Source of the DNA: Plasmodiophora brassicae
Taxonomy: Eukaryota > Endomyxa: Phytomyxea > Phytomyxea > Plasmodiophorida
DNA length: 64,000 nucleotides
Assembly (NCBI GenBank): GCA_036867785.1
Contig: CP145428.1
Coordinates: 310,001-374,000, forward strand
Direction of reading: 5' to 3'
A program made the position numbers and the translations under genes. Under the pieces are notes generated by a model. That model searched no databases, was not told where the DNA came from, and saw nothing but the letters and a program-made list of their open reading frames with translations. Numbering within the stretch: the stretch's first letter is position 1; each line of letters begins with the position of its first letter. This document shows positions 22,056 to 32,591 of this stretch, piece by piece.

Positions 22056-24328
22056 ATGGCCGCCAGAGGGGGACGTCGCGGCGGGCGCGCCGCCGCCGCG
22101 TCGTCATCGTCGGCGTGCTGCGCCTGCCCGTTCAACGAGTTCATCGCCGAGGGGTTGGCCGCCCGGGCGGACGCGCTGGCCGCCAAGGCCGACGCCAACC
22201 CGAACATCGTCATGATGTACCGCAAGGTGACGCGCACAGGCACACACACGTTGTCGTCCCCCGCTGTCGTTCACCGGGTGACAGGCGATCACGTCCGTCA
22301 GGAAGTCGCCGATCCCGTTGCGGACCGTCGACGACGTCAAGAAGCTGAAGTTCGTCGGCGTGCACATCTGCAACGAGGTTCGACCCGGGAGGGCCCCCGC
22401 TCGCCCGTTCCCCGCCCGTGACGTCGTCCAGATTGAGCAGATATTCGCCGGTGAAGGCGTGGGCCTTGGGCGATCCCGCGCCGCCGCCATGGAGAGGGCG
22501 CAGAACCGGAGCGCGGCCGTCCCGCCCGATGACGCCGGCCGACGCAACACGACGACGACGTCGCCCAGCGCTGATGCGGAGGTCGTCGACGACCCGGGGC
22601 CCAGGAAGCGCCGACGGCAGCCGACGACGCGCGAGTACATTCCGCGTTTCATGGTGGGGATCCGCCCTGTGGAGCGCGCGCCAATTGCTGACGTCGTCGT
22701 CCCCCGTTGTTCCAGTCCGGTGCGTTCGCCATCCTGGTCGCCATGGCGAAGGACGACCGCGCGTACGGCAGAGCCGAGTTGCAGGAGCTGGCCCAGCCGT
22801 ACGCCGAGGACAGCTTCACGGCCGTCGAAGTGCATTCCGGCACCGGCTTCTACAACGCCTGGTCGTCCATGGTATGGCATTGGCGGGGGGCGAGCGGTCG
22901 CGCGTTCCCGCTGCTGACCAGGTCCCAGGCGACGCTGATCAAGAAGGAGCTGGTGGTCAAGACGGGGAACCCGGCCCGGTACGAGCTGACGGAAACGGGG
23001 AGGGTGCTCGGCGGGCGACTGGCGGACACGTGGGACGCCCGCGAGCAGAGCAACGCGTGCGCGTCTCTGGTCGCCGGGCCGCCGATGCGGGACGTGCCGG
23101 CGCCCGACAACGACGTCCTGCCGTGTCGTCGCGCGCGCTCCGACTATGAGGTGGGCGGTGCCGCGTCTCCCCCTTATCGTTGCCTGACTGACGGTGCCCC
23201 GTTGCAGGTCGTTCTCGTGATTGATCCCGCGGAACGGGTCGGCCTGCGGTTCCCATTGCGGCGCTGACGTCCCTTGGACTAACGCTTGTCGCCACACAGC
23301 TACGTGACGCGCGGGCCCGGCTGACGGCGGAGATGAATTCCCAGTCGTTGCGGTTCGAGCGCTGTAAGCTGGCCGTTGGCGATTACTGCTGGGTGGCCCG
23401 CCGTCAAGGACAGGTTGGCCTCCCCGTGCCACATGGTGTCCAGCAGAGTCGTGATCTCGTGCTGGCACATGTAGGTCGGGTGCCACAGCGCAGCGATACT
23501 GTCGCCCATTGTCGAGCGCAAGCGAGACGGGGACTTTGCCAGCAGTATCAAGGACAATCGTTACGAAGAGCAAAAGTACCGCCTGAAGAAGTGGGCTGGG
23601 TTCCGATCCGACGATCGTTGAGGTGGCTGACAGCGCGCGCGCGCATCCAGATCCGGCCTCCAGGTCGTTTACCTGATCGAAGGCGATATGAACTGCGACC
23701 GGACGCTCGACCCGAAGTCCATGCCCAGTGCGATCGCCAGGATGATTGTATGGTGCATCATTGTCGTCCCCGTTCGGCTGCGCGTGTTGCTGATGATGGC
23801 ATGTACAAGGCCCACGATGGCTTCTTCGTCTATCACACGCACGACCTGGACAATACGATCAGGTTCCTGTGTTCCGTGCACAGGCGCCTGCAGCACAAGG
23901 TCGACGAGAACGGCCTGCCTGCGAACCCCGAAGCGCTAGATGATTTCAATCAACGTCTGAGCAAGTCCATCATTGAGAGCAAGGAGCATCAGTTCGGTTA
24001 GTCGTCCCTCGTTCTGTGCAACGTGAACCGCTAAGAACAGTGGATAGGCATTCTGCTGACCGCTCTTCACGGCGTCACCGAAAGCAAGTGCCTGGCGATC
24101 TTGAAGCGCTATCCCAGCCTAGGAGCGCTTCTGGCGGCGTATGACACGTGCGGCAGCGAGCTGGACGAGAGGAACATGCTGGCGGCGCTCGAGTATCGGT
24201 CGAAGGGGGCCTGCACCAGGCGAATCGGCACAGCCGTCTCCACGCGCATACGCGAGTTCTTCAGGAACGCGGCGTACACGAGCACGAAGGAAAAGTCGTC
24301 GCAGGACAATGACGACGATGTCGAATAG
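22056..24328 (+). CDS. MUS81: MUS81 structure-specific DNA endonuclease subunit
   Basis: About eleven exons. Firm ones: 22056-22226, 22285-22377, 22432-22653, 22716-22871, 22929-23150, 23208-23237, then from 23300. N-terminal helix-hairpin-helix region: CPFNEFIAEGLAARADAL and AITSVRKSPIPLRTVDDVKK. Winged helix: SGAFAILVAMAKDD, LAQPYAEDSFTAVEVH, FYNAWSSM and TLIKKELVVKTGNPARYELT. XPF-type nuclease: LAVGDYCWVAR, then the catalytic motif VERKRDGDFASSIKDNRYEE (E-R-K-x3-D intact), then QVVYLIEGDMNCD. C-terminal HhH: ILLTALHGVTESKCLAILKR and CTRRIGTAVSTRIREFF. With EME1/MMS4 this enzyme cuts branched DNA at stalled forks and recombination intermediates. The segment between the WVAR and VERK motifs (about 23400-23510) has an uncertain intron. 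The gene is convergent with MMS19. Confidence 0.93.
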
Positions 24329-24577
24329 GACCTGTAGCCCGACCGATGAAGATCGCGCTGGAATGAATTAATTCTAACCGGCGTGCGCGTATCTCACAGA
24401 ACCGGCAAGAACGCTCCAAGTTGTGCTGTCGGTCGCCTGACCCGATCTGCACAGGAACCGTTGGCAACGTCGTGCCATTATCGATCGTTCAGTCAGTACA
24501 GCCTAAATGATGAGCAGGCAACGTGCGAGCAACGACGTCCAGTTACATTTATGGCTAAAGGTGCCGGTCCGTTATCG

Positions 24578-27492
24578 TCATTGGACCGTCCAGACCTGTC
24601 GAGCGCGTCGAGCGGCCTGCCGCACGACGCGTTTCGGGTCGTCCATGGCCTTCATGAGCGCCGCGCGAATGTCGCTCGCAAACGGGTACGTTACGTGATG
24701 CGGCAGCGTCGCGAACTCGATCAAGGTCTCCAGTGCCGCGACGCGAACGCTGGCGCGAGCGTCCCTCGACGACGCTGCCGCTAATCGCAGCAACGGGCCG
24801 ATGACCGCCGAGAAATCGCTGGCAATGCAGGACACATCGGACGCGATCAGCACGGAAATGGTGGCGAATGTGGACGCCAGCAACGCGACCGTCGCATCCT
24901 TCTTCGTGAACGCCCTCAGAAGGACGGGCAGCAGCGCGGCCGTGTTCTCCAGGATCACGGGCCGAGGGACCTGCTCAAGAACAGCGGCCAGCACGGCGCT
25001 GACGTCGTCCCCGGCTTCCAACTGTTCCAGGAAGATGGGCAGAACGGCGTGCAGGACGCGCTGCTTGTACAGGGGCAGGACGCGCCAGTGCCATTTGGGA
25101 TCCACCTGGAACACGACCGGGAAATGGGCGCAGCGCTCCCGAACGAGATCGCGGCACTGGGCGATCCCAGTGGGGCACCCGCGCATGGCCAACGCCTTCG
25201 CCACCCAGACCCGGGTGAGGTCATCCCGGGCGTTGACGTCGTCGACGGTCCTGTCCGTGTTGTTGACGACGGCCCCGACAAGGTCGGGGTGATCGCTGCT
25301 GTCTTCCAGCAGGCCGGCCAGCAATCGATCCGGATCGGGGATCACCCGACAGGAGTGCAGGCAGGCGCCCAGCAGTGCGGTGACGCGTCTGCTGACGATG
25401 AAATCGTCAACGTGGACCTTGCACAGGTCGGTCTGGACGTCGACGGGCGCCCGACTCGCGATGGCCTGGAACAGGTCGACAATGTCGTTGCTGTACGCGT
25501 CCCCGGGCGCCAATCGCATCGCGATGCAGTCGACCGCTTCGAGAATCGTGGCCGACGACGCCGTTGCCATTGCCCGTGCTAACGTGGCGATCAGCTCCGA
25601 GTCGTCGTGCAGGCGCTGCTGGACGGCCGGAGCCAGGCAGGGGCGTATCGCGCAACGAAGGAACGCGTCGACGGCCCCCAACCGGGACAGAAGCCGAGGG
25701 CGATCGAGACCGCCAGGGCCGACGCGGGATAAAACGACCTCTGGGATGCGCTCGGCCGCACGGGCCAGGCACTCGGTGTACGCGTCGACGACGTCGTCAG
25801 CGACGTTCGCGGAAAGGATGGGGTCCACGAAATCCAGGAGCCGCTCGAGAGATGGCAAAGGTAGGGCCGGCGCTAAACGTGCCAGACACGACGCGGCAGA
25901 CGCGACAACGCCAGCGGCCAGGTCGGGACAGGACGCTCCACGAAGAGCATTGAAGATCCTGTCGAGCAGGACAGGGTCGTGCACGTCGAATTCCCTGGAC
26001 AGCATGTCAGATCAGGGAAGAAACCGTCAGCGGCGGTTGCACGTACAGGTAAGCGGCGACGACGCCGTTGAGGAGGTCGATCATGGCCAGCGTCTGGCTG
26101 AAGCCGGCGGTGCCCGCCGAAACCTGATCGAGAACGCGATCGACGAGCGGCGACGACGTGCAACATCGACGAAGCGCCGACGGAGACGCGGCGCACATCG
26201 TCGTGAACGCTCGCGAGAACGTCCGTCCTGAAACGATGCCCCCTCGTCAGCGGATCGCATAGAACGTGGAGCAACGCCCGGCACCGTTTCTGCTGTCGAT
26301 CGCGAAGCACTCGTCCGCGATCGTTTCCAGCATGGGCGCCATGAACCGTTCGTCGCACTCGACGACGTCGGTCGAGCAGAGACGTTTCGTCACTGATTTT
26401 AACGTCGACAAGCCGGCCTCCACCAGCTCGTTCGAGGACCTAAACGTACGCCGATCAGTCCACGCCAACCAAATAAAGGGGCGCAGGCAGCGTACGATGA
26501 TGACGCGAGGAGCTGAATCAGCGAGTCGGCGAGTTCGGGAAGGTGGGCAGACGTCGCACCACAGAGCGGGAACCGGTCGAACGAGGTCGACAACGCACCC
26601 AGAGCGGCGACCTGTGCACTGGTGCTCGTCGAGTGGAGCTTGTCGAGGAAGAATGGGACCGAGTGCTGGGCGAGGCGCGCGTCCCCGGTCAGGCAGTCGA
26701 GGAGAAGGTCGCACAGAACCTGTTCAGGGACGTCGGCGCTGGTCTGTGCCCGATAGGTGATCGGGAAGTAGCACGACGCCGCCTCGAACATGTCCTCGGC
26801 GAGGTCATCGTTCAGCGACGGAGACGAAAGAAGACGTCGCTCGGTCTCGAAGACGCTGACCAGGTTTCGGGGGTCCTTTTCGCCTTCGGCCAGGGCAAGG
26901 TACCCAGAAATCAGAGTTGGATCATCGACAAGCAGACGGTGGTCGCTCAGCAATCGGGAGATGATGCTGAAGACAGAGCCGCGGTTCCCTTGGCTTAACG
27001 ACCGAACGTCGACCCGCAACAGGAACGGGATCATGGCGCGCGCCAGGCTTTCCGGAACCGTATTCAGCAGCGGCAGCAAGCACGACGTTATCGACGAGGC
27101 CGACGACGGGTCCGACGCAAGCCGCTCGCACAGGAATCGCACGAGGTGATCGTGGACCGTTGCCGGGATCGCATCGACGTCGAATTTCGACACGATGTCA
27201 TAGGCCCGTCGGCGTCGGTCGCCCGATTTCGCGGTCAGGAACGGCCCCAGCTCCAAGAGCAGCTGCGTAATGTCGGCGGCGTCGTCGAAGCGCACCGCCG
27301 GGCACTCGGGCGATGTCGCGTCCGATTCCAGGTACGCGACCACGTCGTCGGACAGCAGACAGGGCGAACGTGTCATCGACGGTGACCGACGGCAACGAAG
27401 GCAGTCCGCCACGGACTCCGCCACGGACTTACCGCGTTCGGTTGTATTACCTCCTCCGCCTCATCGGCACGGCCGACGTTCTCGAAGGCCAT
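24578..27492 (-). CDS. MMS19: MMS19, cytosolic Fe-S cluster targeting HEAT-repeat protein
   Basis: A long HEAT-repeat protein on the minus strand. The hallmark block EGEKDPRNLVSVFETERRLL followed by DMFEAASCYFPITYRAQ (about 26760-26890) is specific to MMS19. The C-terminal block has LTRVWVAKALAMRGCP, WHWRVLPLYKQRVLHAVLP and VRVAALETLIEFATLP and ends MDDPKRVVRQAARRARQVWT at 24578. One intron is clear: donor GTACGC near 26478, acceptor ..TTTAG near 26434, giving ..SSSSNELVEAG. Others lie around 26000-26300. The start is uncertain; an ATG at 27492 begins a short exon that ends in GTAAGT, and the next exon probably begins inside 27360-27420. MMS19 forms the CIA targeting complex with CIAO1 and CIAO2 and delivers Fe-S clusters to DNA polymerases and helicases. 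Confidence 0.9.
27406..27421. promoter_or_regulatory. 16-mer shared with the SBDS promoter region
   Basis: CCGCCACGGACTCCGC is identical to 18183-18198. Here it lies inside a tandem repeat of the 12-mer CCGCCACGGACT and within or beside the first intron of MMS19. Role unknown. Confidence 0.25.
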
Positions 27493-27640
27493 GCGCGGCG
27501 CCACAGCCAGGCATGGCGCGCTCCCCGTTCTGGAATGATCGAGATCGCCCATCGCTGATGTCCTCGTCGTGGGTCGCCCGCATCATGGGCATCATTGCGT
27601 CAACCATCGACTCCTGCAAACAACACACATCTCAAACAAT

Positions 27641-28369
27641 ATGGTCCAGCGTCTGCGTTTCGTTGCCCTGATGTTCGTCCTGGCGGCGCCTGCCGTCCTG
27701 GCCGCCACGACGTTGCGCGCGACCAGCTCCGGTCACATGGCGACGACGAAGAAATCGGAACCGTCGGTAACGATCGCTCCGACCGCGAGGCGCACCATGC
27801 CGCATTCCACGATGCACTCGGCGATCCCGACGGTGCCCCCAACCACGGCGCCGTCCATGACGCACATGCCGTCCATGTCACATATGCCTTCGAAGCCACC
27901 CATGTCGATGGGTGCCTGCAAGGCGGTCGACCCTCGTGCCACTGATTTCTACTGCACGGCCGTCTGCAACGCGAACCCGCCGTTCTGCCCGCCAAACTTC
28001 TGCTCCTGCGAAGGACGCCCGTCGCCCGGCCACGTCGAACAGAAGCACTGCAAGGCCGTGGATCGTCGCGCGACCGACTTCTGGTGCATGGCCACATGCA
28101 ACAACAACCCGCCCGACTGCCCCCCTCAGTTCTGCTCGTGCACGACCATGACCATGGGCAACACGACGATGGCGCCGACGAAGGCGCCGGTCGTGCCGTC
28201 GAAGCCGCCGACTGCGCCGTCAAAGCCGCCGGCCGGGTCGACGGCGCCGACGATGGCCCCGAAGGGCAACCTGACGACGAAAGCGTCCATGAAGCGGGTT
28301 ACGACGGGGGCGACCAAGACCGTGACGAAGCAGGCGACGACCGGGCGAGGTAAACCGATGCACTTCTGA
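27641..28369 (+). CDS. secreted Thr/Pro/Met-rich protein with two cysteine modules
   Basis: A 242-aa intronless ORF. The ATG at 27641 gives a signal peptide (LRFVALMFVLAAPAVLAATT). A low-complexity Thr/Pro/Met/His linker follows. Two near-identical modules come next (about residues 90-128 and 135-172), each with the pattern C-K-A-V-D-x-R-A-T-D-F and then CNxNPPxCPPxFCSC, for example FYCTAVCNANPPFCPPNFCS and FWCMATCNNNPPDCPPQFCS. Six cysteines per module imply three disulfides. The C-terminal tail is TKAPVVPSKPPTAPSKPPAG-like and then basic. Modules of this look occur as C-terminal additions in secreted carbohydrate-active proteins of oomycete-like microbes, so a wall- or chitin/cellulose-binding role is possible; that is recalled family knowledge, not shown here. 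Confidence 0.7.
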   Translation: MVQRLRFVALMFVLAAPAVLAATTLRATSSGHMATTKKSEPSVTIAPTARRTMPHSTMHSAIPTVPPTTAPSMTHMPSMSHMPSKPPMSMGACKAVDPRATDFYCTAVCNANPPFCPPNFCSCEGRPSPGHVEQKHCKAVDRRATDFWCMATCNNNPPDCPPQFCSCTTMTMGNTTMAPTKAPVVPSKPPTAPSKPPAGSTAPTMAPKGNLTTKASMKRVTTGATKTVTKQATTGRGKPMHF

Positions 28370-28454
28370 GCTTCCCCTGTCTAGCGGGTCCTCTCTTCGG
28401 CAAGCGAATAGTTGGACGATCCAGATCGAATAAATGCGCGTGGGTCGTCTCGTC

Positions 28455-29556
28455 TCAAGACGGTGATTGTGCGTGTAGTGCTGGGGGACGACGACGGCCG
28501 CCGACCTTGGCGCGCACGCTCCGCTTGCAGATGGGGCACAGGTCGCTGTGCTCCCGCAGCCAGGGGTCGATGCAGAGCACGTGGAACCCGTGCCGACAGG
28601 GCAGCGCGCGCAGGGGCTCCCCGGGGACGAATTCCTCCAAGCAGACGGCGCACGTCTCGTTGTGCAGACGCGTGTCACGCGCGTCGTATGCATGCACGGG
28701 CAGGTTTGCAACCGCCCGACGCACGTGACGTCGGCTGCAGGACCGCTTGATACACTGGACGGTGGCGAGGAGCACGCATCCAGCAGGCAGCAGGATCATC
28801 AGGGCAATGGCCACGAACGATGCTGCCGGACGTCATGCATCGTTCAGCTGCACGCTCCCGTCGTACGTGAAGGCGCATCATGCGCCGACCATACCGATGT
28901 CCAACGGTGCCGGGCCGTCCTTGCCGAAGAACGCACCAGGGCCCCTGCGAACTTCGCCGATGTCGTTGACGATGGCCTTCGGGACGTTGTCCGGCGTCCC
29001 ACGAGATTTGGCCCGCTCCAGCTGCTGGAGGGTGGTTCGCGAGACGGACACGACGGGGACGACGATGTGGGCAGCGGCGTCCGGATCCCCCGTCGCCATC
29101 GACACCAGGTCGTGGTCGCCTTCGTCGTTGCCGATCACGACGGCGACGGCGCCCATCGACTGCAACCTCATCGCCTTGCTATGGAACGAGCAGGACCCGC
29201 GCCTGGCGACCGCGACGCGGTTTACGAACCGCGACCCATCGCCCAGGTCGGCGTCGTCGCAGAACAGCGACGTGGCCCCAACGGCTCCATCCTGCGCATG
29301 GAGAACGTCATTACACGGGTGCCCATCGCCAACAACCGACATCGGTACCAGTTCGCCCTGCACGTCGTATACGCCTCGAACCGCCCCGAACTCCTACCGG
29401 GACGCGCGCACGGACGTCATTGTCGGGGGGATCACTGGCAATTCGACTTCCTACTGCTGTGGCGTGCGGGAAGATGGTTGGGTTGCCGTCGTTGTCGAAC
29501 ACGATCAGCGCGGACGCCAGCCGGAGCGCGACGGCGGCCAATGCCAACCAGGACAT
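28455..29556 (-). CDS. PA-TM-RING-H2 E3 ubiquitin ligase (RNF13/GRAIL/RMR type)
   Basis: Order on the minus strand: signal peptide from the ATG at 29556 (MSWLALAAVALRLASALIV), protease-associated domain (FCDDADLGDGSRFVNRVAVA, RRGSCSFHSKAMRLQSMGAV and PVVSVSRTTLQQLERA), one transmembrane helix (FVAIALMILLPAGCVLLATV) and RING-H2 near the C-terminus: CAVCLEEFVPGE, LPCRHGFHVLCIDPWL and CPICKR. All eight zinc ligands are present. One intron is clear between GPAPLDI and ASFVAIA (donor GTATGG near 28895, acceptor ..CGGCAG near 28834); the join between the first exon and the PA domain is approximate. Such ligases sit in endosomes, Golgi or vacuole membranes with the RING in the cytosol and ubiquitinate membrane cargo. 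Confidence 0.85.
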
Positions 29557-29644
29557 TGTCAAGCACGACCGAGAGCGGCGCCGGTCGTCACAGGCTGGCC
29601 AACGCGTGGAACTGTTTAATTCCGCGTCTGGATCCCCCGGTAGG

Positions 29645-30991
29645 TCACTTCGCCAGCGTGCTCGACGCCGGGGATGACGCGCGTATTCGGCACAGGGACG
29701 CGGGGAGGAGCATCGTCAGCGCGAACGTGCCAATGGCGACGAGCGCGAACACGGCGTAGGGCAGGAACAGGACGCGAGCGGCCTGGCCCGCATCGAACAG
29801 GACGCCGCCGGCCGCCACGCCCAGGAACGCTGTCAGGCACGCGACCGACTGGCACGTCCCGTTGATCGACCCCTTCGTCGCCGGCGGCGCCGACAAATCC
29901 AGGCAGACGAGCACAGAGGTCAGCGACAGCGTCTGCGCGAACGTCCTCAGGACGAGGACGACGACCATGGCGGGGACGGGGAACGGGACCACGGCCGGCA
30001 GGTACCCGGCGGGCACCACGATCGCCATGCAGGCGAACCCGACCCGGCACCCGACGACGGGGTCGGGAACGACGGTACGGGCCAGCGCCGGGTACACGAC
30101 GACCTGCATCGCCACGTACGCGACGCCCTGCGCGGTCAGGAACGTGCCGACCCAAGTCGACGCGAGCCCCATGCCCCCGTAGGCCGCCTCCTCGACCGTC
30201 AGCAACGGCAGCAGCATGTCGGTGCCCGACAGCAGCAGCCAGAGCAACGAGTACGATGCGACGCAGACCCAGACGACACGTCGACGACGCCCGCCGCCGT
30301 TGACGTCCCCCGACTCCAGATCGCGCTGCTCGTCATCGTTCTCCTCGTCGTTGGGGCGGAGCGTCTCGGGGAAGACGGCGAAGACGACAACGAGGAGGAG
30401 GGCCAGCAGGGCGACGAAGGCGAGGATCGGGATCAGGCCGGGGCGGACGTCGAGCGTCGCCGGTGTGACGGCGGTGGCGACCGGGCCGAGCGCGTACGCC
30501 AGCGCCTGCGCGGTCATCAGGCTCGAGAACCGCTGCTTGCGGTTGTCGTCGGTGCTGATGTCGCCCAGGCACGACTGGGCAACTCGTTCAGATGTCACGC
30601 TCGCCGCGCCCAGCGACGCAGGACCGACCTTGGCGATGACGCCGACGCTGTCGAACAGGCCGACAAAGGCGAGGGCGACGAGCAGGACGGCGTAGGAGCG
30701 GCTGAGCGCGACAGCGACGAACGCGACCGCCGTGCCGACGATGCAGATGACGACGGCGACGCGGCGGCCGGCGCGGTCGCTGAGGCGGCCCCAGACGAGG
30801 CCGCCGACGCCGTTGGCGAGCAGCAGCGCCGACAGGGCGCCCTGCATCAGCGCGCCCTTGTGCTGGCTGAACAGGGCGACGGGGACCACCGACCGGATGA
30901 TCGGCAGGATGACGGAGAGGACCAGGACGGACTCGTAGGCGAACAGGAACATCATCCCGTAGATCACCGCCGGCGTCGTCGACGCCTTCAT
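29645..30991 (-). CDS. major facilitator superfamily transporter, intronless
   Basis: 448 aa with twelve predicted membrane helices in two sixes, split by an acidic and basic loop (NDDEQRDLESGD and GGRRRRVVW). The MFS signature between helices 2 and 3 is present: GRLSDRAGRRVAVVICIVGT. The start at 30991 (MKASTTPAVIYGMMF) is chosen because the open frame upstream overlaps the last exons of the UBE2K gene on the same strand. The substrate is unknown; the layout is that of drug/H+ antiporter or sugar-type 12-helix MFS proteins. It lies 234 bases downstream of the E2 stop codon, same strand. Confidence 0.8.
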   Translation of the reverse strand: MKASTTPAVIYGMMFLFAYESVLVLSVILPIIRSVVPVALFSQHKGALMQGALSALLLANGVGGLVWGRLSDRAGRRVAVVICIVGTAVAFVAVALSRSYAVLLVALAFVGLFDSVGVIAKVGPASLGAASVTSERVAQSCLGDISTDDNRKQRFSSLMTAQALAYALGPVATAVTPATLDVRPGLIPILAFVALLALLLVVVFAVFPETLRPNDEENDDEQRDLESGDVNGGGRRRRVVWVCVASYSLLWLLLSGTDMLLPLLTVEEAAYGGMGLASTWVGTFLTAQGVAYVAMQVVVYPALARTVVPDPVVGCRVGFACMAIVVPAGYLPAVVPFPVPAMVVVLVLRTFAQTLSLTSVLVCLDLSAPPATKGSINGTCQSVACLTAFLGVAAGGVLFDAGQAARVLFLPYAVFALVAIGTFALTMLLPASLCRIRASSPASSTLAK

Positions 30992-31224
30992 CGTCGTTGT
31001 CGATTGGTGTGTCTGGGTGAACAGCCGCAAACACAGACCGTCGTCGTCGTCCAGAACTTCCAGGAACAACCGGCAGTTCGTCGAGAAGAATCTCTCGCGG
31101 GGGGCCACGCGGGACCGGGTGTCGGGGCACCCTGATCCGTCAGCCTTCCCGACGCCTATTGCAGTAGTACTGTGTACGTCCAGGGGCGCGAGTAAACAGC
31201 TGGCAGAGTGTGCGAAAACCCGCT

Positions 31225-32183
31225 TTACTTGCTGCCCATCAGGTAGTCGACCGCCCTGGCGTTGTCCCATTCGTGGACGGACAGGGCCGTGCGGACGGCG
31301 GCCTCGTCGCAGCCGAGGCCCAACTCCATGATGGACTTGACGGCCGCGACCTGGTCCTTGCTTTGGTAGTCGAACGTGGACCCCGCCTGAGAACGGGTCA
31401 GAACGTGGCAGCAGCGGTCCAGCGGCGCGACGTACGTATTGCTTGGCCCACTGCGACGCCTGGTCGCTGAACGCGTTCCTGTTCGTCTTGTACTGCTTGG
31501 CGACCTGCGCGTCCTGCGGGTCGTCCGGCTCGGGACAGGACAGCAGGGCCTGGAGCGACAGCAGCGCTACAAAGGACCCATCAGCCCGTTCGTCATGCAT
31601 CCGGACAAAGCGCGATCACCGGTTCGGATAGTGAGGGCAGGGCTCCACTCGTTCTTCAGAACTGGTAGGACGACATTCAGAACCCGCGACGAACCCAACA
31701 ATCGGCGACGCGGGAAACGTACTGTCGAGACAGATCGCCCCGGTCTGACTGCTGATGTTTGGATCTGCGGGTGCCACGAGAATTTACAACACTGGGACGC
31801 ACGCGGCAACGAATACCGATTGGCGTACGCCAGATCTTGGTCGTGAACTTCATGACGGGCGGCACGAACGGGTACTTCTTCGGGATCTGGATGTCGACAT
31901 GGTAGATGCCGCCCTGGTACGGCGTGTCAATCGGCCCGCAGATGCGCCCTGAGCGTTGTGTGGACGCGCATCAGATACAACTAAAACGCGGAAGCGGCGG
32001 CAACGCGCACCCGTCCAATGCTGCAGGTCATCGTTGACGAGCGCGGCGTCGACGCCGGCCTTGTCCAGGCCCGTGCTCTCGACAATCTCCTTGAACTCCT
32101 ACGCCAACCACACGACTCAGAGCGCGCGCCGCCCGCCTGCACCAGGCCCAGCGCACCTTCTGCACGCGCTGCATGGCCTGCAT
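31225..32183 (-). CDS. UBE2K-type ubiquitin-conjugating enzyme with C-terminal UBA domain
   Basis: Seven exons (32183-32157, 32098-32011, 31948-31829, 31764-31723, 31661-31620, 31566-31436, 31386-31225) join in frame to 203 aa, matching E2-25K. UBC fold: EFKEIVESTGLDKAGVDAAL, GPIDTPYQGGIYHVDIQIP, YPFVPPVMKFTTKIWHPNIS, catalytic Cys in SSQTGAICLDILKNEWSPAL, and LLSLQALLSCPEPDDPQDAQ. UBA: YQSKDQVAAVKSIMELGLG and WDNARAVDYLMGSK. UBE2K-like enzymes build K48-linked chains. Two in-frame ATGs open the first exon (32183 and 32174); the first is used. Three tandem 58-base repeats lie directly upstream. All introns are 55-80 nt. Confidence 0.95.
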
Positions 32184-32298
32184 TGTCGGACGACGACGAC
32201 GGACGCGCAATGCGGAGTCCGGCGCGTGGGCGACCGCCGATCGTCCACGAACGCAACGTGGCCTCCCAGAGCTGCGCACCGACCAGCAGTGCGCCAGG

Positions 32299-32467
32299 CG
32301 CGTTTCGCTCCCAGTGTGCGAACTGCTCCGGAGCTGCACACGTCTGACTGCGCCAGGCGCGTTCCCAGTGTGCGAACTGCTCCGAAGCTGCACACGTCTG
32401 ACTGCGCCAGGCGCGTTCCGCTCCCAGTGTGCGAACTGTGCCGAAGCTGCACACGCCTGACTGCGGA
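32299..32467. repeat. three tandem copies of a ~58-bp unit upstream of UBE2K
   Basis: Copies run at about 32299-32357, 32358-32413 and 32414-32467. Each contains CCAGTGTGCGAACTG, AGCTGCACACG and CTGACTGCG. The second has a 4-base deletion and the third a few substitutions. They fill most of the gap between the UBE2K start and the MTFR-like 3' end. A related motif (TGCGAGCTGCAC) occurs at about 53305 and 53390, upstream of the PP2A B gene. Confidence 0.8.
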
Positions 32468-32591
32468 GCTACATACACGTTGCCACTGGGGACGTGTCGG
32501 TCCCCGTGCGCCTGGTGGGCGAACGCAGCGCTGTCGCGGATCGTGACTATCGTTTTACTAGACGCGACCGACCAATATCAACCGTTCTCTA

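Noticed and set aside
22104-23573. Very long minus-strand open frame
   Set aside because: It is antisense to MUS81, whose motifs and splice sites on the plus strand are unambiguous; GC-rich coding DNA leaves the opposite strand open.
25049-26231. Plus-strand open frames over the MMS19 locus
   Set aside because: Antisense shadows; MMS19 hallmark blocks are on the minus strand.
30992-31600. N-terminal extension of the MFS transporter frame
   Set aside because: These codons include the last exons of the UBE2K gene in the same frame by chance (LLSLQALLSCPEPDD); the transporter begins at its own ATG at 30991.
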